From: Emcibacter sp.
GTDB lineage: Bacteria; Pseudomonadota; Alphaproteobacteria; Sphingomonadales; Emcibacteraceae
Length of the DNA stretch: 64,000 nucleotides
NCBI RefSeq assembly: GCF_963675455.1
Contig: NZ_OY776217.1
Coordinates: forward strand, 248,001-312,000
Direction: 5' to 3'
Made by a program: the position numbers and the translations under genes. Positions 35,691 to 44,181 of this stretch are shown one piece after another (positions within the stretch are counted from its first letter, which is position 1; each line of letters starts with the position of its first letter). Under the pieces are notes generated by a model. The model saw nothing but the letters and a program-made list of their open reading frames with translations, made no database searches and had not been told where the DNA came from.

Positions 35691-35989
35691 ACCCCCTCGA
35701 GGGTCCGGGCGAGGGTTTCGACCTTTTTCACCGCCTGTTCGAGGGTCTTTTCAAACACTGCCGGGCTGTCCAGTTCCAGCGAACCGTGTTTCACATCATC
35801 GAGCTCGTCGGCCAGAAGGATGGCGGTCATCAGCATCAGGCGGCTGTCGGTGATGGCGCCCATCTGGGATTTGAGCTGGTCGGCCTTGGCGTCGACAAAG
35901 GCAGCCAGATTACGCAGGCGCTCTTCCTCGCCGTTGCGGCAGGCCAGATGATACTGTTTGTTGTTAAAGGTGACGATGGTTTCGGCCAT
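35687..35989 (-). CDS. zapA: Cell division protein ZapA
   Basis: ZapA bundles FtsZ filaments at the division site. The 100-residue protein has the typical N-terminal beta motif (VTFNNKQYHLACRNGEEERL) followed by a long coiled coil with LLADELDD. It lies 27 bases downstream of the DUF4164 gene. In related genomes 6S RNA and 5-FCL follow immediately; here an HNH cassette intervenes and its stop overlaps that of zapA. Confidence 0.92.
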   Translation of the reverse strand: MAETIVTFNNKQYHLACRNGEEERLRNLAAFVDAKADQLKSQMGAITDSRLMLMTAILLADELDDVKHGSLELDSPAVFEKTLEQAVKKVETLARTLEGV

Positions 35990-36016
35990 GTCCTGCTCCT
36001 GCTAACCAGACGTCGT

Positions 36017-36346
36017 CTAGTGGATTGTTTCTTCTTCAATCAGGCTGTCAAGCTGCCGCAGGGTGATGTCCAGTTCCCGGTCCGCCGATTCGGCCCGCTC
36101 CTGAAGTTCCTGGTTTTCCATTTCCAGAATCTCATACTGCTGTTTCAGTTTCTCGACAGCCTGCCTGAGCTGTTTGTTTTCCGATTCCAGACGGCTCATC
36201 CGGTCTTCCGCTTCACCGCCGGCCTCGCCGCTTTCCCGCTTGCTGCGGGCTCTGATATCAAGGGCCGCGCGCTCCAGTCTCATGAGGGCTTCGTCAAGCT
36301 CGACCCTCAGCTTTTCCGCGTTTGATGTATCTTCCTTGAACGGCAT
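36017..36346 (-). CDS. DUF4164 family coiled-coil protein
   Basis: The 109-residue product is almost wholly coiled coil (for example EKLRVELDEALMRLERAALD and ENKQLRQAVEKLKQQYEIL). It sits directly upstream of zapA, the usual place of the alphaproteobacterial DUF4164 protein. A role in division together with ZapA is likely, comparable to ZapB-like helpers, but unproven. Confidence 0.85.
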   Translation of the reverse strand: MPFKEDTSNAEKLRVELDEALMRLERAALDIRARSKRESGEAGGEAEDRMSRLESENKQLRQAVEKLKQQYEILEMENQELQERAESADRELDITLRQLDSLIEEETIH

Positions 36347-36617
36347 TCTTTCAACCCCTTTTTACGGTCCGGGGACCGTGTATTTTATATTTCCAAGCCT
36401 AGACTCATTTGCAGGCGAAAATCCACTTAAAACGATTTTCGGGGCAATTTTTCGTTAAAAATGCCAAAAAATCATCAAAAAATGTAAAATTAACGATAAG
36501 AATCTCCATCAGGGGGCAGAAGAATGTTGACGGGCGAGCCGGTTTTGTCCATTGTGCCCGCGACTGAAGACAGAGTGCTTAACTTCATTAATTACACAGT
36601 AGACCGGCAAGAGAAAT

Positions 36618-38591
36618 ATGACTGCATCACATGGCGATATGGCCAACACGATCCGTGCCCTCAGCATGGACGCCGTACAGGCGGCAAATTCAGGTCACCC
36701 CGGCATGCCCATGGGCATGGCAGACGTGGCCACGGTTCTTTTCACAAAATATCTGAAATATGATCCCAAATGGCCGGACTGGCCGAACCGGGACCGTTTT
36801 GTGCTGTCTGCGGGCCATGGCTCCATGCTGCTCTATTCGCTGCTGTACCTCACCGGTTATGAAAACCCGACCCTGGAGGAAATCAAGAATTTCCGCCAGC
36901 TGCACAGCCCCTGTGCCGGCCATCCGGAATTTTCCGAACTGCCGGGCGTGGAAATGACCACCGGTCCGCTGGGCCAGGGTCTGGCCACCTCTGTCGGCAT
37001 GGCGCTGGCCGAACGGCTGAGCAACGCCCGCTGCGGTGACATCATCGATCATTATACCTATGTGCTGGCCGGCGACGGCTGCCTGATGGAGGGCGTGAGC
37101 CACGAGGCCATTTCCATGGCCGGGCACCTGAACCTCTCCAAACTGATCGTGTTGTGGGATGACAACAGCATCAGCATCGACGGCAATACCAACATCACCA
37201 CCAGCGACGACCAGATCGCCCGCTTCCAGGCCCACGGCTGGCACACGGTTGCCATCGACGGCCATGACCCGGACGAGATTTCCGCCGCCATCGAGGAAGC
37301 AAAGCAGGCCGGCAAACCGTCACTGATTGCCTGCCGCACCACCATCGGCTACGGCGCCCCCAACAAGCAGGGCACCTCGGCCACCCACGGCGCACCGCTG
37401 GGCGCTGACGAAATTGCCGCCGCCCGGGATTTCCTGAGCTGGCCCTATGCCCCGTTCGAAGTGCCGGACAATATCATGAGCGCCTGGCGCAATGCCGGAC
37501 AGCGCAACGCACAGGCTGCCGCCGACTGGAAAGCCGCCTGGGATGCACTTGATGCAGATGTCCGCGCCGATTTCGAACGCCGCCTGAACAAAGAGCTTCC
37601 GGCCGGCCTGAAAGACGCCATCAACGCCTATAAAAAGCAGCTGGCGGCAGAACCGAAGAAAGTGGCAACCCGCAAGGCCTCTGAAATGGCGCTGGGCGTG
37701 ATCAACCCGATCATGCAGGAAACCATCGGCGGCTCCGCCGACCTGACCGGCTCCAACAATACCAAGACTCCCGACATGCACCCGGTGACGCCTGACGATT
37801 TCTCCGGCCGTTACATGTATTACGGCGTGCGGGAATTCGGCATGGCCGCGGCCATGAACGGCCTGGCCCTGCACGGCGAATATATGCCCTACGGCGGCAC
37901 CTTCCTGGTCTTTACCGATTACTGCCGTCCGGCCATCCGCCTTAGCGCCCTGATGAAACAGCGTGTGGTTTACGTCATGACCCACGACAGCATCGGCCTT
38001 GGCGAGGACGGCCCGACCCACCAGCCAATCGAACATGTGGCATCCCTGCGGGCCATGCCCAATGTGGCCGTCTACCGGCCCTGTGACGTGGTGGAAACCG
38101 CCGAATGCTGGCTTGCCGCCCTCGAAGACGCGGACCGCCCCAGCGTGCTGGTGCTGACCCGCCAGAATCTGGAACAGCTGCGGCTTGAACATACGGACGA
38201 GAACCTGTCCGCCAAAGGCGGTTATGTGATGAAAGAGTCCGACGGCGAAGCCGTCGCCACCCTGATGGCCACCGGTTCCGAAGTGGAACTGGCCATGCAG
38301 GCGCGCGAACAGCTTCAGGCCCTCGGCATTCCGACCCGCGTGGTTTCCCTGCCGAGCTGGGAGCGTTTTGCCGAGCAGGATGACGCCTACCGGGCCGAGG
38401 TCCTTGGCCATACCACCGTCAATGTCGCCATCGAGGCCGGCTCCACCCAGGGCTGGGAACGTTTTGTCGGCCGCAACGGTGTCGTCATCGGGATCGACAG
38501 CTTCGGCGCGTCTGCCCCGGCTGATCAACTGTTTACCTATTTCGGGCTGACGGTCGACAATATTGTCAACGCCGTCAAAAAGAAGATTTAA
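36618..38591 (+). CDS. tkt: Transketolase
   Basis: Transketolase moves two-carbon units in the pentose phosphate and Calvin pathways using thiamine diphosphate. The 657-residue protein has SGHPGMPMGMADVATVLF at the N-terminus and the ThDP motif GDGCLMEGVSHEA. The middle has HDSIGLGEDGPTHQP, and the C-terminal domain contains VVSLPSWERF. It heads a plus-strand cluster with gap, pgk and aldolase, so the cluster could serve glycolysis, gluconeogenesis or pentose flux. The 270 bases upstream carry its promoter region; no clear operator was seen. Confidence 0.97.
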   Translation: MTASHGDMANTIRALSMDAVQAANSGHPGMPMGMADVATVLFTKYLKYDPKWPDWPNRDRFVLSAGHGSMLLYSLLYLTGYENPTLEEIKNFRQLHSPCAGHPEFSELPGVEMTTGPLGQGLATSVGMALAERLSNARCGDIIDHYTYVLAGDGCLMEGVSHEAISMAGHLNLSKLIVLWDDNSISIDGNTNITTSDDQIARFQAHGWHTVAIDGHDPDEISAAIEEAKQAGKPSLIACRTTIGYGAPNKQGTSATHGAPLGADEIAAARDFLSWPYAPFEVPDNIMSAWRNAGQRNAQAAADWKAAWDALDADVRADFERRLNKELPAGLKDAINAYKKQLAAEPKKVATRKASEMALGVINPIMQETIGGSADLTGSNNTKTPDMHPVTPDDFSGRYMYYGVREFGMAAAMNGLALHGEYMPYGGTFLVFTDYCRPAIRLSALMKQRVVYVMTHDSIGLGEDGPTHQPIEHVASLRAMPNVAVYRPCDVVETAECWLAALEDADRPSVLVLTRQNLEQLRLEHTDENLSAKGGYVMKESDGEAVATLMATGSEVELAMQAREQLQALGIPTRVVSLPSWERFAEQDDAYRAEVLGHTTVNVAIEAGSTQGWERFVGRNGVVIGIDSFGASAPADQLFTYFGLTVDNIVNAVKKKI

Positions 38592-38617
38592 TTGTCTAAC
38601 TAACGGAGATTACCCTC

Positions 38618-39622
38618 ATGACAACTCGTGTAGCTATCAACGGTTTTGGTCGTATCGGCCGTCTCGCCCTGCGTGCGATTTACGAATCCGGCCGGACCGA
38701 CATTGAAGTCGTCGGCATCAACGATCTTGGTCCTGTGGATATGAATGCCTATCTGCTGAAACGTGACTCCGTTCACGGACCTTTCCCGTTCGACGTCAAT
38801 GTCAACGGTGACGTGATCAACCTGGGCCGCAACGACATCAAGGTGACTGCCGAGCGCAACCCGGCCGACCTGCCCTGGGGCGACCTGGGCGTTGACATTG
38901 TTTACGAGTGCACAGGCATCTTCACACACCGCGACAAGGCCAAGGCCCATCTCGACGCCGGCGCCAAGAAAGTGCTGATCAGCGCACCGGGCACCGAAGT
39001 TGACCTGACTACTGTATATGGCGTCAACAGCGACAAGCTGGAAGCCGGCCACACCATCGTGTCCAACGCCTCCTGCACCACCAACTGTCTGGCCCCTGTT
39101 GCCCAGGTGCTGAACGATCTGGTCGGTATCGAAAAAGGCTATATGACCACCGTGCATGCCTACACAGGCGACCAGCCGGTGCTTGACACCCTGCACAGTG
39201 ACCCGCGCCGCGCCCGCGCTGCCGCCCTGAGCATGATCCCGACCTCCACCGGTGCAGCGAAAGCCGTTGGCCTGGTGCTGCCGGAACTGGCCGGCAAGCT
39301 GGACGGTTCAGCGATCCGGGTCCCGACACCCAACGTGTCCATGATCGACCTGAAATTCGTCGCCAAGAAATCCACCTCGGCCGATGAAATCAACGCCGCC
39401 ATCCAGGAAGCCGCCAACGGCCGTCTGAAAGGTGTTCTGGCTTACATTGATGAGCCAACAGTTTCCATCGACTTCAATCATGATCCGCACAGCTCCAGCT
39501 TTGATTCAAGCCAGACCAAGGTTATGGACGGCACGCTGGTCCGGGTGCTGAGCTGGTACGACAACGAGTGGGGCTTCTCCAACCGTATGTCCGACACCGC
39601 CAAAATCATGGCCTCCCTCTAA
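38618..39622 (+). CDS. gap: Glyceraldehyde-3-phosphate dehydrogenase, type I
   Basis: This enzyme oxidises glyceraldehyde-3-phosphate to 1,3-bisphosphoglycerate. The 334-residue protein has the NAD-binding NGFGRIGR, the catalytic cysteine in SNASCTTNC (C153), HAYTGDQ, and the C-terminal SWYDNEWGFSNRM. The cofactor residue region reads GINDLG. It starts 26 bases after tkt with AACGGAG before the ATG and precedes pgk by 19 bases, an operon. Confidence 0.97.
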   Translation: MTTRVAINGFGRIGRLALRAIYESGRTDIEVVGINDLGPVDMNAYLLKRDSVHGPFPFDVNVNGDVINLGRNDIKVTAERNPADLPWGDLGVDIVYECTGIFTHRDKAKAHLDAGAKKVLISAPGTEVDLTTVYGVNSDKLEAGHTIVSNASCTTNCLAPVAQVLNDLVGIEKGYMTTVHAYTGDQPVLDTLHSDPRRARAAALSMIPTSTGAAKAVGLVLPELAGKLDGSAIRVPTPNVSMIDLKFVAKKSTSADEINAAIQEAANGRLKGVLAYIDEPTVSIDFNHDPHSSSFDSSQTKVMDGTLVRVLSWYDNEWGFSNRMSDTAKIMASL

Positions 39623-39641
39623 TCTGAACCGGGGGAGCCTG

Positions 39642-40838
39642 ATGGCGACTTTTAAAAACATTGAAAGCCTGGGCGCGCTTGACGGCAAGCGCGTCCTCGT
39701 TCGCGCCGACCTGAACGTGCCCATGAGCGACGGCCAGGTTTCCGACGACACCCGCATCCGGTCTGTGACACCGACCATCAAGGCGCTGGCCGACAAGGGT
39801 GCCCGGGTTATCGTCCTGTCCCATTTCGGCCGGCCCAAGGGCCAGGTCGTCCCGGACATGTCGCTGGAAGTTCTGGGCCAGCCGCTGGCCAACATCACCC
39901 GGCTGCCGGTCTCCTTTATCAATGAATGCATCGGCGACGAAGTGGCGGAAGTCATTGACGCCATGGAACAGGGCTCCGTCCTGCTGCTGGAAAATGTGCG
40001 TTTCCATGCCGGTGAGGAAAAGAACGATCCTGACTTTGCCAGGGCGCTGGCCGCCAACGGCGACGCCTATGTGAATGACGCCTTTTCCTGCTGCCACCGG
40101 GCCCATGCCTCCACCGAAGGCATTGCCCATCTGCTGCCCAGTGCCGCCGGTCTGGCGCTGGAAGCAGAACTTGTGGCGCTGGAAAATGCCCTCGGCACCC
40201 CGAAACACCCGGTCGCGGCCGTGGTCGGCGGCGCCAAGGTCTCCACCAAGCTCGACGTGCTGACCCATCTGGTGGAAAAAGTCGACCACCTGATTATTGG
40301 CGGCGGCATGGCCAATACTTTCCTTGCGGCGCAAGGGATAGATGTGGGCAAGTCGCTGTGCGAGCATGACCTGGCCGACACCGCCCGGGATATCCTGAAG
40401 CGCGCCGAGGCAGCCGGCTGCAAAATCCACCTGCCGACCGATGTGGTGGTGGCGAAGGAATTTGCCGCCAATGCGGCCAACCGTACCGTGGCGCTTTCCG
40501 AAGTTGCCGCCGACGACATGATCCTGGATGTGGGCCCGGACAGCGTGGCGGAGCTTGCAGGCGCCCTCAAGGGCTGCAAGACCCTGATCTGGAACGGTCC
40601 CATGGGCGCCTTCGAGATCGAGCCCTTTGACATGGCCACAGTCGCCCTTGCCAAAGCAGCAGCAGTACTGACCGAGTCCGGCAGCCTGCTCAGCGTGGCC
40701 GGTGGCGGCGATACGGTCGCGGCCCTCAACCATGCGGGCGTGGCCGACAAGTTCACCCATATTTCCACCGCCGGCGGCGCCTTCCTCGAATGGATGGAAG
40801 GCAAGGAGCTGCCGGGAGTAAAAGTCCTTGAAGTATAG
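39642..40838 (+). CDS. pgk: Phosphoglycerate kinase
   Basis: Pgk transfers phosphate from 1,3-bisphosphoglycerate to ADP. The 398-residue protein has RVLVRADLNVP, the substrate motif LSHFGRPKG, GAKVSTKLDVL and the C-terminal GGGDTVAAL nucleotide site. It lies 19 bases after gap. A weak hairpin follows it. Confidence 0.97.
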   Translation: MATFKNIESLGALDGKRVLVRADLNVPMSDGQVSDDTRIRSVTPTIKALADKGARVIVLSHFGRPKGQVVPDMSLEVLGQPLANITRLPVSFINECIGDEVAEVIDAMEQGSVLLLENVRFHAGEEKNDPDFARALAANGDAYVNDAFSCCHRAHASTEGIAHLLPSAAGLALEAELVALENALGTPKHPVAAVVGGAKVSTKLDVLTHLVEKVDHLIIGGGMANTFLAAQGIDVGKSLCEHDLADTARDILKRAEAAGCKIHLPTDVVVAKEFAANAANRTVALSEVAADDMILDVGPDSVAELAGALKGCKTLIWNGPMGAFEIEPFDMATVALAKAAAVLTESGSLLSVAGGGDTVAALNHAGVADKFTHISTAGGAFLEWMEGKELPGVKVLEV

Positions 40839-40850
40839 CTTTTGTTAATG

Positions 40851-40882
40851 TCCCGGGCCTGAAGGGTCCGGGATTTATATTT
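40851..40882 (+). terminator. Weak hairpin between pgk and aldolase genes
   Basis: TCCCGG (40851-40856) and CCGGGA (40868-40873) form a short stem followed by TTTATATTT. It may attenuate or partly terminate between pgk and the aldolase gene. Confidence 0.45.
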
Positions 40883-40934
40883 AAAACAAGATCATATACA
40901 GAAATACACAGATAGAGATAACGAGGTAAATGAC

Positions 40935-41855
40935 ATGAGAATGACACGCAAGGTAAAGCAGATCCTTTCCTATTATGAAAGTGACAATCCGGGCACCAAA
41001 GCCAACCTGGCCCGCATCCTGATGAACGGCAAACTCGGCGGCACCGGCAAAATGATCATCCTGCCGGTTGACCAGGGTTTCGAACACGGCCCGGCCCGCA
41101 GCTTTGCCCCCAACGCCCCGGCCTATGATCCCCATTACCATTACCAGCTGGCCATCGACGCCGGCCTCAATGCCTATGCCTCCACGCTGGGCATGCTGGA
41201 AGCAGGCGCCGACACCTTCGCCGGCCAGATCCCGACGATCCTGAAAATCAACAGCTCCAACAGCTGGGCCATGACCAAGGACCAGTCCATCAACGCCAGC
41301 GTCAATGATGCGCTGCGCCTGGGTTGTTCCGCCGTTGGGTTCACCATGTATCCGGGGTCCGAATTCGCCCTCGAGCTGATGGAAGAATTCCGCGAGATCG
41401 CCGAGGAAGCCAAGGCTGCCGGCCTCGCCGTGGTGCTGTGGTCCTATCCGCGCGGCGGCAAGCTGACCTCCGCCGGCGAGACCGCCATGGACGTGGGCGC
41501 CTATGCCGCTCACCTGGCGGCCGAACTGGGCGCCCATATCATCAAGGTGAAACTGCCGAGCGACCATCTGGAACAGCCGGAAGCCGAGAAAGCCTTTAAA
41601 GAAGCCGGTATCGACATTTCCACCCAGGCCGCCCGCGTCGCCGAAGTGATGCGCTCCTCCTTCAACGGCCGCCGTATCGTGGTCTTCTCCGGCGGCGCCA
41701 AGAAAGGCGCCAACAGCATCTATGACGACGCCCGCGCCATCCGCGACGGCGGCGGCAACGGTTCCATCATCGGCCGCAACACCTTCCAGCGCCCGCGCGA
41801 GGAAGCGATCGACATGCTGAACAAGATTATTGCCATCTACAAAGGCCAGGACTAA
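40935..41855 (+). CDS. Class I fructose-bisphosphate aldolase (DhnA/FbaB type)
   Basis: The 306-residue enzyme belongs to the DhnA-type class I aldolases, which use a Schiff-base lysine and no metal. Seen motifs are LPVDQGFEHGPARSF and NSSNSWAMTKDQS. The lysine pair is in HIIKVKLPSD (K204 or K206), and the phosphate-binding region is FSGGAKKG with GSIIGRNTFQRP. It closes the tkt-gap-pgk cluster and is followed by a strong terminator. Confidence 0.94.
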   Translation: MRMTRKVKQILSYYESDNPGTKANLARILMNGKLGGTGKMIILPVDQGFEHGPARSFAPNAPAYDPHYHYQLAIDAGLNAYASTLGMLEAGADTFAGQIPTILKINSSNSWAMTKDQSINASVNDALRLGCSAVGFTMYPGSEFALELMEEFREIAEEAKAAGLAVVLWSYPRGGKLTSAGETAMDVGAYAAHLAAELGAHIIKVKLPSDHLEQPEAEKAFKEAGIDISTQAARVAEVMRSSFNGRRIVVFSGGAKKGANSIYDDARAIRDGGGNGSIIGRNTFQRPREEAIDMLNKIIAIYKGQD

Positions 41856-41885
41856 CATTTCCTGACCGCCACCGAATGAAACAGA

Positions 41886-41920
41886 ACCGGGCCCGCTTCA
41901 AGCGGGCCCGGTTTTTTTGT
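41886..41920 (+). terminator. Strong terminator after aldolase gene
   Basis: Arms CCGGGCCCGCT and AGCGGGCCCGG surround TCA-type loop bases and lead into seven T residues. It marks the end of the glycolytic cluster and the left border of the AT-rich segment. Confidence 0.9.
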
Positions 41921-41940
41921 TGGTTGCCATCAATTAAATA

Positions 41941-41975
41941 CACCTATAAAGTTTATAATACTATACCCATAGGTG
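41941..41975 (+). promoter_or_regulatory. Promoter with flanking dyad before the HEPN gene
   Basis: TATAAT lies at 41954-41959. It is enclosed by inverted arms CACCTAT (41941-41947) and ATAGGTG (41969-41975), a natural layout for an operator that blocks the promoter. The -35 region is weak. The ATG of the gene follows at 41985. Confidence 0.45.
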
Positions 41976-41984
41976 CACTTAAAT

Positions 41985-43388
41985 ATGACCATTGCTTCTG
42001 AGAACTTAGAAGATTTCAAAATCATGCTTGATGGAATCAATGATTTTGCAAACAAGTGTAGAGATCCTGAATCTGCACTTGATACAGCGAAATCAATGGG
42101 AATGGATATTCTTAGATATCAAATAGCACCCTCAAACGGTTTCTATGAACGTCATAAGGAACTCGATAAGAAAATACTTGATAGCTTACGACATGGAAAT
42201 TTGAATATACAGCGCAAAGGTTACTTAGCACTTTGCCGCATAGTAGATCGAACTTTATACAAATCAAAGCCACCCATTCGAAATAAAATCGCATTTTCAA
42301 CACTGAGTAAGAGAGTTGTGGATTTATTCCTGCTCGAAATGGCCGTCCACAAAAAAACTATGAATCAATCTCTAGCGGACAGCATTATCAATAAATCAAG
42401 AAATAACATTCTCAAAGAACTAGCCCCAACAACTCATTTTTATCCTTGCATAATTACAGATGATAAAGTGTCAGATGAATTCAACTTTGGGCCTGTTACT
42501 TTCTATACGAAAGACAGGTTTTTGGAAAACTACGAGCATGAATTTAGAACTGATGAAAATAACAAATTGCACACGAAAGCATTAGAATATTATTCTCAAT
42601 TTCCTTGGATCGCCAAAGTATTTGTTCCACAAGTTGAGATCGAAAAATCCAGACAGATGTCAAAACAAGCCGTAATCTATGCATTAAGTGTGATTAAACT
42701 CATTTTAGAGCCACATGCAGGAAAGCGTATAAAACTCTGTGGTGGCACAGAAAATCCATATATGGCTGAATTTAAGATTCTAAATGATCAGCCCTATGCT
42801 ATGATCACCAGCACGGCGAAATACATCAGTGCAGATGACAAACTATCCAACATCCTCCACGAAAATCTGGATCGAATTTCCAATTTGTCTGGACAACTAT
42901 TAAGCTTTTTTCTCTCAGGAGAGGAAGTAGCATTAATTTATCAAAGATTGCTAAACTCTATCTGGTGGTTTGGTGATGCCGTTAGTGAAATTTCGGAAAG
43001 CGCCAAAATCGTAAAATACGTAAATGCAATAGAAGCAATAGTAATTACAGACGATAATAAAACAACTGCTCAATTCAACAATCGTGTATTAGGGCTTGTA
43101 ACTCCTGTAAGAGAATACCTTTTCGATGACACGATGAAACTCGATAAGAAGATCAGCAAACTTTATGATCTAAGATCCAAACTTGTTCATGGAAGAAAAA
43201 GCCCGATTGATACTAAACTTGCCGAAAATATTTTCTTTGCACATGATTTAGCAAGCAAAGTTATTATCAGCTCTTTTTATTGGACTTCTATGATCGCCGA
43301 AAAAGATCACAACATGACTATTAAGTCGATACACAAAGAATTTGAGAATTCATTAGAAGAATTCGTCCGAAAATGTGCATCTAGTTAA
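41985..43388 (+). CDS. Large HEPN-motif protein (Apea-like), AT-rich
   Basis: The 467-residue product is AT-rich and Ile/Lys/Asn-rich, unlike its neighbours. Its C-terminal third resembles Apea-like HEPN domains: EAIVITDD, then YDLRSKLVHGRKSP with the RX4H motif R397-H402. The N-terminal part, from about residue 10 to 300, has no feature I recognise. I chose ATG 41985; a GTG at 41973 overlaps the dyad. Proteins of this type are common in defence islands and are suspected RNA-targeting effectors, which is inference here. It stands alone between the aldolase terminator and an XRE gene 11 bases downstream. Confidence 0.7.
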   Translation: MTIASENLEDFKIMLDGINDFANKCRDPESALDTAKSMGMDILRYQIAPSNGFYERHKELDKKILDSLRHGNLNIQRKGYLALCRIVDRTLYKSKPPIRNKIAFSTLSKRVVDLFLLEMAVHKKTMNQSLADSIINKSRNNILKELAPTTHFYPCIITDDKVSDEFNFGPVTFYTKDRFLENYEHEFRTDENNKLHTKALEYYSQFPWIAKVFVPQVEIEKSRQMSKQAVIYALSVIKLILEPHAGKRIKLCGGTENPYMAEFKILNDQPYAMITSTAKYISADDKLSNILHENLDRISNLSGQLLSFFLSGEEVALIYQRLLNSIWWFGDAVSEISESAKIVKYVNAIEAIVITDDNKTTAQFNNRVLGLVTPVREYLFDDTMKLDKKISKLYDLRSKLVHGRKSPIDTKLAENIFFAHDLASKVIISSFYWTSMIAEKDHNMTIKSIHKEFENSLEEFVRKCASS

Positions 43389-43399
43389 AGAGAAACACC

Positions 43400-43705
43400 A
43401 TGAATAACCAGTCAATCCATTTTGCCGCCCGCGATATCCTTGCCCGGCTGGACAGTGGGGAAGAGGAAACCATTCCCTTTGACATGGTGGAAAAATTGTC
43501 CCGGGGCGAGGAGCATCCGCTGGCGCTCTGGCGCAAGCACCGCGACCTGAAGGCCAAGGAGCTGGCGGAACAGGCCGGGATCAGTAGTGTTTATCTGTCC
43601 GACATTGAAAACCGCCGCAAGCCCGGCACCCTGCCCTTGTTCATGAAATTTTCTGAAATCCTCAATGTCGCCCTAGACGATCTGGTCGACTGGCCGCAGG
43701 ATTAA
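43400..43705 (+). CDS. XRE-family HTH regulator
   Basis: The 101-residue product has a C-terminal helix-turn-helix of the Xre/Cro type (ALWRKHRDLKAKELAEQAGI and SSVYLSDIENRRKPG). A short acidic N-terminal region resembles antitoxin-like XRE proteins. It starts 11 bases after the HEPN gene behind AAAGAGAAA, so it could be co-transcribed and repress the dyad promoter. Its base composition is core-like, so the association may be recent or accidental. No HigB/RelE-type toxin is adjacent. Confidence 0.8.
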   Translation: MNNQSIHFAARDILARLDSGEEETIPFDMVEKLSRGEEHPLALWRKHRDLKAKELAEQAGISSVYLSDIENRRKPGTLPLFMKFSEILNVALDDLVDWPQD

Positions 43706-43711
43706 TTCTTC

Positions 43712-44062
43712 ATGTCTATGCTCAAAAATCTCTTTCACTGGCAACGGGGCAGGCAGAAAAGCGGCTATGACAAAATGCTGCTCTGCAGGGCCTATTGGCC
43801 GGTAAAGTTTGACATGTACCTGCTTCGTTTCCCCGAGGGCAGTGAAATCCCATTACATCGGGATCGGGTAGATAACGGCGAACATTATCGTCTCAATATT
43901 GTCCTAAAAAAGTCCCGGATCGGGGGACAGTTTATTTGCAACGAGCCGATTTTTGAAACAGACAGAATAAAACTGTTCCGTCCTGACATTTCCGAGCATA
44001 AGGTCTCGAGAGTAATCAGAGGCAGTCGCTATCTATTGAGTATCGGCTGGATCAGAGATTAG
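43712..44062 (+). CDS. Small 2OG-Fe(II) oxygenase-like protein
   Basis: The 116-residue product carries an HxD...H facial triad pattern (H49-R-D51, H96) and a following arginine, as in 2-oxoglutarate/Fe(II) dioxygenases. It includes IPLHRDRVDNGEHYRLNIVL and ISEHKVSRVIRGSRYLLSIGW. The core is minimal in length. It starts six bases after the XRE gene. Targets of such compact enzymes are often proteins or small amines; none can be inferred here. Confidence 0.6.
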   Translation: MSMLKNLFHWQRGRQKSGYDKMLLCRAYWPVKFDMYLLRFPEGSEIPLHRDRVDNGEHYRLNIVLKKSRIGGQFICNEPIFETDRIKLFRPDISEHKVSRVIRGSRYLLSIGWIRD

Positions 44063-44181
44063 CCAGACATTTTTCCTTTGGAAATCCTCGCTGACACCCC
44101 CCTGCCCTCAAATTACCGCTGTTCCTGCCTGCTGTTTTTCGATAGTCTCACGGAAACAAGCCACAGGATCAAAAGCCGCAG

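Noticed and set aside
36524..36763. Short frame in front of and into tkt
   Set aside because: It overlaps tkt in another frame and lacks protein-like features.
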